From positions 1-9,797 of the forward strand of contig CALBPO010000284.1 of the NCBI GenBank assembly GCA_937899295.1: a DNA stretch of 9,797 bases, in the 5' to 3' direction. The stretch comes from an uncultured Opitutia bacterium. GTDB lineage: Bacteria > Verrucomicrobiota > Verrucomicrobiia > Opitutales > Coraliomargaritaceae. This document shows, piece by piece, positions 1 to 7,308 of the stretch. Both the position numbers and the translations under genes were made by a program. The notes below the pieces were generated by a model, which saw nothing but the letters and a program-made list of their open reading frames with translations, was not told the DNA's origin and made no database searches. Positions within the stretch are counted from its first letter, which is position 1. Each line of letters starts with the position of its first letter.

Positions 1-96
1 CCCAATGAAGGTCCCTGGGATTTTTAATGAAATGAAAGACAAATCGGAAGCCGCTATGAAACACGGCGTGGCGAATTTGAAGGTCCTCCTGGCCAT

Positions 97-1047
97 TTGA
101 ACGGCCCAGTAATTAACCCAGACCAACCGGACGACCCCCCCGAAGGCAATGCGCTCTTCAATCGCCCTTTCTGCGTGCTCGAGCTTCGCACTGCAGTGGA
201 GGCGGGCATTCCAATCCAACCAGTGGTCAGCATGTCGGACAAACCGATCCAAGCGCTGCGCAAGAAAAAAGACTCTTCGATGGCTCAAGCCATAGAGTTA
301 CTAAGAGATGGCGAGGCCGATGCGGTCGTCAGTTGCGGCAACACTGGCGCTCTGATGGCTGGTGGTACACTTCGTATGCGCCCGCTAGACGGGGTCGATC
401 GCCCTGCTCTAGGCATTATTGTGCCCAGCAAAAAAAAACCCTTCGTCCTCATCGACGTCGGTGCAAATCCAGAATCTAGCTCACTCAACCTAATGCACAA
501 TGCAGTGCTTGGTTCAAACTACGCTAGAGCTGCTCTCGGCATTGAGAACCCTCGAGTTTCTCTACTCACCATCGGGACCGAAGAAGGCAAAGGTAATAGC
601 TTAATCAACGCATCGGGAATTTATCTGCAAGCGATCGATAAGAAGGTAATTAATTATGTGGGTCCAATTGAAGGCTTCCAGATTTTCGATGGAGACGTCG
701 ATGTGATTGTTTGTGATGGTTTCGTTGGTAACGTTGTTCTGAAATCAAGCGAAGCGGTCTTTGGCTTCGTGGGCAATACCATGAAAGAAGAGCTAGTGCG
801 TAATCCCAAGCGTATTATAGGCGCAGCGCTCTCTAAATCAGCCTTCCGCGATATGAAGGTGCGACTCAGCCCCGATCAGCACGCCGGCGCCCCGCTCCTC
901 GGCCTCAAAGGTAATGTTTTAAAATCACACGGCTCTTCAAATTACATAGCGATTGCCAATGCTTTACGTATTGCTCGCCAAATTGTAAGGCATGATATGA
1001 TTGACTCAATCAGCTCTGATATCAATCAAGCTAATGACTTAATCTAA
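97..1047 (+). CDS. plsX: Phosphate acyltransferase PlsX with an aberrant N-terminus
   Basis: PlsX makes acyl-phosphate from acyl-ACP, the donor for the PlsY step of phospholipid synthesis, as a peripheral enzyme at the cytoplasmic membrane. From about residue 43 the protein is clearly PlsX: SDKPIQALRKKKDSS (47-61), GNTGAL (81-86), LIDVGAN (118-124), CDGFVGNVVLK (206-216) and GLKGNVLKSHGSS (269-281). The usual opening with the 'AxDxMGGD' motif and the first ~65-70 residues of the family are missing. They are replaced by about 42 unrelated, proline-rich residues. The frame is open from base 31, and the start used is a TTG at 97 with no convincing ribosome site, so the start is arbitrary. It lies 61 bases ahead of fabH, the usual pairing. 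As written the protein would lack part of its nucleotide-fold core and is probably inactive, unless the left end is an assembly chimera. The family assignment of the C-terminal part is secure; the N-terminus is not. Confidence 0.85.
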   Translation: MNGPVINPDQPDDPPEGNALFNRPFCVLELRTAVEAGIPIQPVVSMSDKPIQALRKKKDSSMAQAIELLRDGEADAVVSCGNTGALMAGGTLRMRPLDGVDRPALGIIVPSKKKPFVLIDVGANPESSSLNLMHNAVLGSNYARAALGIENPRVSLLTIGTEEGKGNSLINASGIYLQAIDKKVINYVGPIEGFQIFDGDVDVIVCDGFVGNVVLKSSEAVFGFVGNTMKEELVRNPKRIIGAALSKSAFRDMKVRLSPDQHAGAPLLGLKGNVLKSHGSSNYIAIANALRIARQIVRHDMIDSISSDINQANDLI

Positions 1048-1108
1048 ACCGAGCGTCGACTAAGGCTCAGCGACAGATCGATCATTCACTTAGAATCAAC
1101 TTATCTTA

Positions 1109-2107
1109 ATGTCTAAGCCAACTCAATCCGTCATCATAACCGGGACTGGTTCCTACACGCCAGCCAACGTAGTAACAAATGATGACATGGCCAAAATCGT
1201 AGACACCTCAGACGAATGGATTCGCACTCGCTCTGGCATTCACGAACGCTGTTTCGCAGCTCAAGACGAGACAACCAGCGACATGGCTATAGCTGCCGCC
1301 GAGAAGGCTATCACTGCTGCAGGCATCGACCGCAGAGACATAGATCTCATTATCGTGGCCACGATGACACCCGATATGCCTTTTCCATCCACCGCATGCA
1401 TTCTTCAGAGTAAGCTCGGCCTAGGCAATATCACCGCATTTGACATTCAAGCTGCCTGCTCAGGCTTCATATACGCGCTCAATACGGGCTGCAACATGCT
1501 GCGCTCGGGTGCCTACAAAAAAGCACTCATCATCGGCGCGGAGAAGATGAGTTCGATCCTAGATTTCGAAGACCGAGCCACTTGCGTGCTCTTCGGCGAT
1601 GCAGCAAGCGCGATCATACTTGAAGCCTCAGATTCAGTCGAAGTTGGTGTGCTAGGTAGTATTACCGGCTCCGACGGCTCCGATCCCAGCCTACTTTATC
1701 AACCTGCCGGCGGCTCAACGATTCCCTCCTCTCACGAGTCTATCGACGCACGTCAACATTTCATCAAGATGAACGGTAAAGAGATTTTTAAGCAGGCAGT
1801 CCGCGTCATGGGGCAAGTCAGCAATGACATTCTAGATCAATACAGTTTCAAGCCCGAACAAGTCGACCTAGTCATCCCGCATCAAGCCAACATGCGCATT
1901 ATTGACAGCCTCGCCAAGCGGATGAGGCTGCCCATGGAAAAATTCCACAACAATCTTGATCGCTTTGGCAACACCTCTGCCGCTTCCGTCGGACTCGCAC
2001 TTGACGAAGCTTATCGCAAGGATCGCATACAATCTGGCGATCTAATCCTTATCGTCGCTTTTGGGGCAGGCTTGACCTGGGGTGCCTCATTGATCAAATG
2101 GCAATAA
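1109..2107 (+). CDS. fabH: Beta-ketoacyl-ACP synthase III (FabH)
   Basis: This is the condensing enzyme that starts type II fatty-acid synthesis by joining an acyl-CoA primer to malonyl-ACP in the cytosol. The 332-residue length is normal for FabH. The full catalytic triad is visible: Cys117 in QAACSGF, His258 in IPHQAN and Asn288 in FGNTSAAS. The N-terminal segment [12 protein letters not shown] (33-44) and the C-terminal glycine-rich AFGAGLTWG are also typical of KAS III. The ATG at 1109 gives the standard family start (a short lead into '[10 protein letters not shown]'), although no Shine-Dalgarno sequence is seen upstream. It follows plsX by 61 bases, and its stop overlaps the next possible start (2098) by 10 bases. 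This suggests a plsX-fabH-envelope operon. Confidence 0.97.
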   Translation: MSKPTQSVIITGTGSYTPANVVTNDDMAKIVDTSDEWIRTRSGIHERCFAAQDETTSDMAIAAAEKAITAAGIDRRDIDLIIVATMTPDMPFPSTACILQSKLGLGNITAFDIQAACSGFIYALNTGCNMLRSGAYKKALIIGAEKMSSILDFEDRATCVLFGDAASAIILEASDSVEVGVLGSITGSDGSDPSLLYQPAGGSTIPSSHESIDARQHFIKMNGKEIFKQAVRVMGQVSNDILDQYSFKPEQVDLVIPHQANMRIIDSLAKRMRLPMEKFHNNLDRFGNTSAASVGLALDEAYRKDRIQSGDLILIVAFGAGLTWGASLIKWQ

Positions 2108-3129
2108 CTACTATGCAATCTACGACCGCCTCCTTACTCGCTTTCTCCCTATTACTAGCTAGCTCGCTTCATGCCCAGTTCAACCCGTTCGATTGGTTCG
2201 GCGGTGAAGACGAAGACCTCGTCGCACTCAATTTAGCGTCCGCCGCGGATGAGTCCGAAGCGACCGACCTCCTCAATTCTGCCAAGGCAAAGCTTGCCGC
2301 TGGCAGCACTGGTTCAGCTGAACGCAAGCTCAAGAAAATCATTAAGAAATACCCAAAGGCTGTGGCCAGCGGGGATGCTCGCTTCCTCTACGGCCAAATT
2401 CTCATGGAGAAGGGGCGATGGGTCAAAGCCTTCGACATCTTACAAGAGATCATCTTCAAGCATCCAAACTACCAAAATTTCAATCAAGTACTCAGCGCTC
2501 AGTTCGATTGTGGCACCGCTCTCATGGAAGGTGCTCGGGGTCGAATCCTCTGGATCATTCCAGGCTTTAAGCAAGCAGGCAAAGCCGCTAGCCAGTTTGA
2601 ACAGATCGTTCGCAACGCACCTTACAGCGACTACGCACCTCTCGCGCTCATGAACATCGCGCTCATTTATGAGCAGGAGCAAAGACCCGAAGATGCCATC
2701 GATACGCTTGATCGTTTGATCAACTATTACCCTCAGAGTATGCTCGCGCCTGATGCTTACTATAATATTGCGCAGACCTATTCCAATCTAGTCAATGGAG
2801 CGGAATACGATCAAGGCTCGACACGCCAAGCTATCAGCTACTACGAAGACTTTCTCATTCTCTTCCCTCAAAACCGTTCCCTAGGCGAAGTAGAGAGCAA
2901 GCTCGTCGCAATGGAAGACCTGCTTGCGCGCAGTCGTCTCAACCTAGGCGACTTTTTCTATAATTATCGCTCAAATAATACAGCGGCGCTGGTCTTCTAC
3001 AACGACACCATTACCATCGCTCCAGAATCGGATGCAGCCGAAGAGGCCAGCGCTCGTATCACCGACATCGAAGCAGGCGTCCAACCCACCACTGGCGCCA
3101 GTATTCTACGCGGCTTTCTTGCGGACTAA
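2098..3129 (+). CDS. Secreted TPR protein, BamD/YfiO-like
   Basis: This is probably a periplasmic or outer-membrane-associated repeat protein related to BamD (YfiO), the TPR component of the beta-barrel assembly machine. From the ATG at 2113 (338 residues) it has a signal peptide with a hydrophobic core at about 8-17 and a predicted cut after SLHA (residue 21). TPR-like helix pairs follow at about 50-82, 86-118, 172-209, 213-252 and 277-316, with typical 'A...L...I..YP' spacing such as [15 protein letters not shown]. The segment around [21 protein letters not shown] matches the BamD pattern in form. Unlike classical BamD there is no lipobox; the only cysteine is internal (about residue 133). 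The start at 2098 overlaps the fabH stop; 2113 gives a more standard signal peptide. Neither has a clear ribosome site, so coupling to fabH translation is plausible. A general TPR secretion protein rather than true BamD is possible. Confidence 0.85.
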   Translation: MAITTMQSTTASLLAFSLLLASSLHAQFNPFDWFGGEDEDLVALNLASAADESEATDLLNSAKAKLAAGSTGSAERKLKKIIKKYPKAVASGDARFLYGQILMEKGRWVKAFDILQEIIFKHPNYQNFNQVLSAQFDCGTALMEGARGRILWIIPGFKQAGKAASQFEQIVRNAPYSDYAPLALMNIALIYEQEQRPEDAIDTLDRLINYYPQSMLAPDAYYNIAQTYSNLVNGAEYDQGSTRQAISYYEDFLILFPQNRSLGEVESKLVAMEDLLARSRLNLGDFFYNYRSNNTAALVFYNDTITIAPESDAAEEASARITDIEAGVQPTTGASILRGFLAD

Positions 3130-3161
3130 TTTCTTCTACAAGAACGAGACTAACACTGGAA

Positions 3162-3737
3162 ATGAAGATGCTCCCAAACGCAGGACACACTAGCATGGTT
3201 GCAATGCTAGCCTTGTTTGCCTTGGCCTTCATCAGCGGCTGTAATTCTTACCAATTGGGTAACCCAGTCGAACTGCCCTTCGAATCGATCTACATTAAGC
3301 CTGTCTCTAACGATAGCTTCGCGCCCCAAGCGCAAGCTTTGCTCAGCACGCAGATTCGCGACGCATTCATCCGTGATGGACGCACAAAGCTCGTCACCAG
3401 CAGGGAAGCAGCTGATGCTGTCCTTCTTATAAATCTGACCGATTATAAGCGCTACGCTGCCGCGCGCCAGAGTGAGGACACGACTACGGCCGCTAGCTTT
3501 AGCCTCATACTCGCTGCCGAAGTCTCGCTTTTTAATCAAAACAAGGGTGATTACTACTTCCAGGAGCGCATAATTAATGAATCTTCCAGCGCTTATGTGG
3601 ATAATCCTTATGCAACTCCCGCAATTGCTCAGACACAAGATTTCCTCCAAATGGAATACCAAGCCATGCCACGCCTCACCCACGATTTGTCTCGTCGAAT
3701 TGCCGACGAAGTGCTCAACACATGGGAACCGAGATAA
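3162..3737 (+). CDS. LptE-like LPS-assembly lipoprotein
   Basis: This is likely an outer-membrane lipoprotein of the LptE (RlpB) family, the plug partner of LptD in lipopolysaccharide export. The N-terminus is a lipoprotein signal: a hydrophobic stretch at about 13-24, then the lipobox FISGC with the acylated Cys27. The mature part starts SYQLG and continues with ESIYIKPVSND (41-51), a 'LLSTQIRDAFIRDGRTKLV' helix-strand unit, 'ADAVLLINLTDY', and a C-terminal helix with conserved Trp near the end. All of this fits the LptE fold. At 191 residues it has normal length. ATG codons at 3168 and 3195 are alternative starts; the latter would leave a short 16-residue signal. A weak GGAA lies just upstream of 3162. 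It is the last gene of the envelope block, 32 bases after the TPR gene and directly before a terminator. LptE families diverge strongly, so the assignment rests on pattern rather than close identity. Confidence 0.78.
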   Translation: MKMLPNAGHTSMVAMLALFALAFISGCNSYQLGNPVELPFESIYIKPVSNDSFAPQAQALLSTQIRDAFIRDGRTKLVTSREAADAVLLINLTDYKRYAAARQSEDTTTAASFSLILAAEVSLFNQNKGDYYFQERIINESSSAYVDNPYATPAIAQTQDFLQMEYQAMPRLTHDLSRRIADEVLNTWEPR

Positions 3738-3761
3738 AATCTCGACAGAGCCTATTCCCTG

Positions 3762-3788
3762 AAAAGCTGACTCCGGTCAGCTTTTTTT
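3762..3788 (+). terminator. Rho-independent terminator after the envelope block
   Basis: The 10-bp perfect stem AAAAGCTGAC (3762-3771) pairs with GTCAGCTTTT (3776-3785) around a TCCG tetraloop, and the T run continues to 3788. It sits 25 bases after the lptE-like stop. This is a textbook intrinsic terminator that separates the plsX-fabH-envelope transcription unit from the receptor gene. Confidence 0.93.
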
Positions 3789-4063
3789 GTGAGGAACTAA
3801 CGAGGTGCGCCTACAATTGAGCGACCTTCCCACTACTCAATGAGCTAGATAAGGGAGAGCTGTGCCCTAATCTGTCATCACTAAGGGGCTAGTTACTCGA
3901 GGACTACCCTCTGTGTATTGTGTAATACCTTGGATAAGCCATGCTAATGATACTCAATATCAATAAATAGCTTGACTTGTTTATAAAGCTATTGAGACTC
4001 ATTCCTGATATTATTTTTTACCCCAACAACAAAACAGTGAAAACAGACACAAAACAACTAAAT
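3789..4063 (+). other. Non-coding region upstream of the TonB receptor
   Basis: About 275 bases lie between the terminator and the preferred ATG of the receptor gene. The only recognisable element is a Fur-box-like site at 3943-3961. From about 3960 the sequence becomes A/T-rich, as expected of a promoter and leader region. I could not pick a -35/-10 pair with acceptable match and spacing, and I see no small gene or riboswitch fold. Confidence 0.5.
3943..3961 (+). promoter_or_regulatory. Fur-box-like operator
   Basis: GCTAATGATACTCAATATC matches 16 of 19 positions of the classical Fur consensus GATAATGATAATCATTATC. The mismatches are at positions 2, 11 and 15. It lies about 100 bases before the ATG at 4064 of a siderophore-type TonB receptor, where an iron-responsive operator is expected. 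The inferred effect is repression when iron is plentiful. The consensus comes from proteobacteria, so use by this organism's Fur is an inference. Confidence 0.72.
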
Positions 4064-6172
4064 ATGCTGCCCATCAAATTAATGGGATTTGGCCTTCTTT
4101 TCCTGACGATCAATCCTGTGTCATCACTGGCACAAGATATGGCAGCTGCTGAAAACAAGGTCTACGAATTAGATGAGTTCGTGGTCACAGATCAGTTTTT
4201 GTTCTCCGATCAAGTTAATGCTCTTAAAACTCCAACACCTGTCATTGACGTGCCACAGAGCCTCTCAATCACAAGTGCTGCCGACATCTCACTGCGCGGC
4301 TTTGATAGCGTCGGTGACATTGTCGATTACACTCCTGGGGTCAACATGAACCAAGGTGAAGGCCACCGCGATGCAGTCGTCTTCCGTGGCATCCTATCAA
4401 CCGCCGACTTCTTTGTCGATGGCGTGCGTGACGATGTGCAATACTACCGTTCTCTTTACAACGTAGAACAAGTCGAAATACTTCGCGGTCCTAACGCCCT
4501 TCTCTTTGGACGCGGCGGTGCCGGTGGTGTTCTTAACCGCGTAACAAAGAAGGCTGAGATCGGTCAAGAATTCAATGCATACTCATTGTCGCTCGACACA
4601 TTCGGCGCGAGTGAAGTCTATCTCGACAGAAATGTTGCCATTGATGAAACCACCGCCTTCCGTCTCAACGCCTACTCTGACACATTCGAAAACCACCGCG
4701 ACTTCTCAGATGGTTCAGGCTACGGGGTAAACCCAAGCTTCAAGTATGAGCTTAGTGACCAAACGACTCTCGACGTTTCTGTAGAGGTGATCGATTACGA
4801 TCGTTCCATCGATCGCGGTATCCCAAGTGGCGATGATGGTAAACCTATGGACGCACTAAATGGTGCCGTTTTCGGCGATGAGGATCTGAATAAGTCTGAG
4901 TTTGAGTTGCTCTCATTCCGTGCGCTACTGCAACATTCATTCTCTGATACCCTCAAAGGTATCTTCACTGCAGCAGACACTGACTACGATAAGCTCTACC
5001 AGAATATCTATGCGTCAGGCTACAATGAAACTAACAATGTCGCTACGCTTGACGGTTATGTCGACACGACTGAGCGCCAAAACTTTGTCTTAAGTGGCAA
5101 CCTTGTCGCTGAATTTGAAGCTGCTGACATCAAACACACAATACTTTTCGGATCTGAATACATCGACAGCGAATCAGCAAACGATCGCTTCACAGATAAC
5201 TGGAATGGAGATTCAAGAGATTTCAATGCGAATGGCCCATTCACAACAAACGGCCAAGGTATTGATTCCCTCGGTAATCCAAGCTCGGTAGTCTTCGACA
5301 TTTTGAATGACGACACTACTACCGACCTCACGGTCTTCTCCTTATATGCCCAAGACGAGATCAAACTATCCGACCAGCTAACCGCAGTTCTTGGAGTACG
5401 TTTCGACAGTTTCGACATTGAAATTACTGATAACAATCCTGCCACGAAGAACAATCCCCTCACGGACAATAGTGGCAGCCAAAAGGATGAGGAAATCACT
5501 CCTCGGGTTGGCCTTATTTACAAGCCTGCAGAAAACATTTCTCTTTACGCAAGTTATAGCCAAACCTTCGTCCCACAAAGTGGCGGGCAGTTTGCCAGCC
5601 TTAGCGGCGACAGAGGCCTCGACCCGGATGAATTTACCAACCTTGAAGCTGGTATCAAATGGGATCTATCGGATGATCAAAGCCTCACCTTAGCTACCTT
5701 CGAAATCGAGCAAGATCTCCTCCAAAGGATTAACAATGTTATAGAGAATCGCGAGGCTGAGATCCAAGGCTTTGAAGCTCAATACCTAGGTCGGATTTCA
5801 GAACAGTGGACAGTTAGCGCAGGCTACACTTACCTAACCGGTGAGACCGCAGGTGGTGATAGACCTGGGGAACTACCTAAGTCCTCCTTCTCGATCTGGA
5901 ACAGCTATCAGGTATCCGAAAAATTGGGACTAGGTCTAGGTGCAATCTATCAGGGTGAGAGCACTCCTAAGGGTGGTGCTGGTTTTGGCACAGTAGAAAG
6001 TTTTGTTCGTGTCGATGCGGCAGCTTACTACCAGCTAAGCGAAAACCTTCGTTTACAGGTCAATATAGAGAACCTACTCGACGAAGAATACTACCCGCAC
6101 GCTTATGATGATCACCAATTCACTGTGGGTGCTCCTCTAAACGCGACTGTATCGATCAAAGGCACTTTCTAA
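4064..6172 (+). CDS. TonB-dependent siderophore receptor
   Basis: This is an outer-membrane beta-barrel that takes up a ligand, most likely a ferric siderophore, using energy from TonB/ExbBD. The 702-residue form from ATG 4064 has a signal peptide ending near SLA (residue 23). A TonB-box-like YELDEFVVT (34-42) follows. The plug domain spans roughly 50-160 and includes GDIVDYTPGV, FFVDGVRDD and VEILRGPNALLFGRGGAGG. The barrel has the family blocks YASYSQTFVPQSGG, GLDPDEFTNLEAGIKW, NIENLLDEEYY and a terminal aromatic residue (GTF), as in FhuA/FepA-type receptors. An in-frame TTG at 3977 would add 29 residues but starts only 15 bases after the Fur-like box, so I prefer 4064. Neither start has a good Shine-Dalgarno sequence. 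The Fur-like site upstream and the ABC importer genes downstream point to an uptake locus. The exact ligand cannot be read from the sequence. Confidence 0.93.
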   Translation: MLPIKLMGFGLLFLTINPVSSLAQDMAAAENKVYELDEFVVTDQFLFSDQVNALKTPTPVIDVPQSLSITSAADISLRGFDSVGDIVDYTPGVNMNQGEGHRDAVVFRGILSTADFFVDGVRDDVQYYRSLYNVEQVEILRGPNALLFGRGGAGGVLNRVTKKAEIGQEFNAYSLSLDTFGASEVYLDRNVAIDETTAFRLNAYSDTFENHRDFSDGSGYGVNPSFKYELSDQTTLDVSVEVIDYDRSIDRGIPSGDDGKPMDALNGAVFGDEDLNKSEFELLSFRALLQHSFSDTLKGIFTAADTDYDKLYQNIYASGYNETNNVATLDGYVDTTERQNFVLSGNLVAEFEAADIKHTILFGSEYIDSESANDRFTDNWNGDSRDFNANGPFTTNGQGIDSLGNPSSVVFDILNDDTTTDLTVFSLYAQDEIKLSDQLTAVLGVRFDSFDIEITDNNPATKNNPLTDNSGSQKDEEITPRVGLIYKPAENISLYASYSQTFVPQSGGQFASLSGDRGLDPDEFTNLEAGIKWDLSDDQSLTLATFEIEQDLLQRINNVIENREAEIQGFEAQYLGRISEQWTVSAGYTYLTGETAGGDRPGELPKSSFSIWNSYQVSEKLGLGLGAIYQGESTPKGGAGFGTVESFVRVDAAAYYQLSENLRLQVNIENLLDEEYYPHAYDDHQFTVGAPLNATVSIKGTF

Positions 6173-6204
6173 AAGTAATTACTTCTTATATATGTAGCAA
6201 ATTC

Positions 6205-6233
6205 GGGGGTCGGCCATTTATTGCCCGATCCCC
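6205..6233 (+). terminator. Possible weak terminator hairpin between receptor and importer genes
   Basis: GGGGGTCGG (6205-6213) pairs with CCGATCCCC (6225-6233), nine base pairs including one G-U, around an 11-base loop. Only a poor T-containing tail (TCTTGCGTTT) follows, so it may be a weak or partial terminator or an mRNA-stability hairpin rather than a full stop. It begins 32 bases after the receptor stop and ends 41 bases before the binding-protein start. Confidence 0.5.
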
Positions 6234-6274
6234 TCTTGCGTTTAGACCACTCTTCCATCCACTATTCACGCTTT

Positions 6275-7180
6275 ATGAATACACTCATCACCTATCTTAA
6301 ACTTTCCCTTTTAGTTACAATCAGCCTACTGCTTGCTTGCTCTCAGCAAAGCGACGAAGCTGCTGCCAGCACTGTCAAAAAAATTATTGTCGCATTAGAG
6401 CCGGATAAGGACCCGGACGCCATGCTCGCTGATCGCGCTGCCCTGGAAAGCTATCTTTCGGAGACTACGGGCAAGCCCGTAGAGGCGATCGTGCCCATGA
6501 GTTCTGCCGTCATCTACGAGGGCCTTCGTAATGGCACAATCGATCTAGCCTACCTCAGTGCGACAGCCGCAGCCAAATTGATCGAGCAAGACATCATCGA
6601 TATTCTTTTAGCCGAACTCATCGACGGAAAGCCCTACTACCAAAGTTACTGGATCACACTCAAAGATGCACCCTACCAAAATATCGCTGAGCTCAAGGGC
6701 CAGCCCATTGCTTTCTCGAGTCGCACGAGCACCTCAGGTTTTCTTATACCCGTCTGGGATCTTTATACCCAAGGTCTGATCGATCTAGAGAACGGCCCTG
6801 AAGGCTTCTTCGGTGAGGGTCATGTTTTCTATGGTACCGGTTATGTTTCAGCAGCAGAACGTGTCCTCAGGGGCGAAGCGCTTGCAGCTGCTGTCAGTTA
6901 CTACGTAATTGATAAGGATAAGCACCTGAGCAAAGCACAACGCGAGCGACTACGCATGCTCGATAGCCAAGGCCCCGTGCCCAGCCACGTAATCGTCGTA
7001 CGTAAAAATCTAAGTGGCCTAGACCAAACTGCCCTTCAAGCAGCACTTCTTGAAATGAATAAGCAGGCTAGCAGTTTACGTGACCGTATCTTTGGCGCAG
7101 AATTGGCTCCTGCCAAAGCCGAGACCCACCTGCAGACCACGCTTGAAGCACTCGAAATCAGCCGTACGATGCAGTTTTAA
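6275..7180 (+). CDS. phnD: PhnD-family substrate-binding lipoprotein
   Basis: This is the extracytoplasmic binding component of a phosphonate/phosphate/phosphite-type ABC importer. The ATG at 6275 gives 301 residues with a lipoprotein signal: hydrophobic core at about 10-20 and lipobox LLAC with Cys22, so it is membrane-anchored. The mature protein opens with IIVALEPDKD and carries the family hallmarks MSSAVIYEGLRNGTIDLAYLS (75-95), the ligand-loop SSRTSTSGFLIP (148-159) and a C-terminal helical region. A TTG at 6221 is in frame but would precede the signal peptide by 18 charged or polar residues and overlap a hairpin, so it is unlikely. Where PhnD relatives usually show a His-Asp pair and a ligand-binding Asp, this protein reads TGYVSAAERVLRG and AAVSYYVID. 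The substrate may therefore not be an aminophosphonate. It lies 102 bases after the receptor and 128 bases before the ATPase. The family is sure; the symbol states family, not substrate. Confidence 0.85.
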   Translation: MNTLITYLKLSLLVTISLLLACSQQSDEAAASTVKKIIVALEPDKDPDAMLADRAALESYLSETTGKPVEAIVPMSSAVIYEGLRNGTIDLAYLSATAAAKLIEQDIIDILLAELIDGKPYYQSYWITLKDAPYQNIAELKGQPIAFSSRTSTSGFLIPVWDLYTQGLIDLENGPEGFFGEGHVFYGTGYVSAAERVLRGEALAAAVSYYVIDKDKHLSKAQRERLRMLDSQGPVPSHVIVVRKNLSGLDQTALQAALLEMNKQASSLRDRIFGAELAPAKAETHLQTTLEALEISRTMQF

Positions 7181-7308
7181 TTGGTTTCAGTGAACCTTGA
7201 CTTGCTAGCCTTTGCTTGAAGCATCCTATCTTCGCTGGAAATTTCAATGACAGCTGTGACCTAGCAACTTGTATTTAGATTTCATCGTGTGATGCATAGG
7301 CTAAAATA

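Noticed and set aside
5..100. A 31-residue + strand frame (MKVPGIFNEMKDK...) at the left edge
   Set aside because: It is too short, has no recognisable family or ribosome site, and lies in the region suspected to be chimeric.
54..263. Open frame of 69 codons on the - strand at the left end
   Set aside because: It shows no recognisable motif, and its low-complexity Ser/Gly/Pro/Arg content looks like an antisense shadow of the + strand frame.
3918..3960. Candidate -35/-10 promoter pairs around TTGTGT and TTGGAT
   Set aside because: No -10 hexamer with acceptable match lies at 16-18 bases spacing; a promoter near the Fur-like box is likely but cannot be placed.
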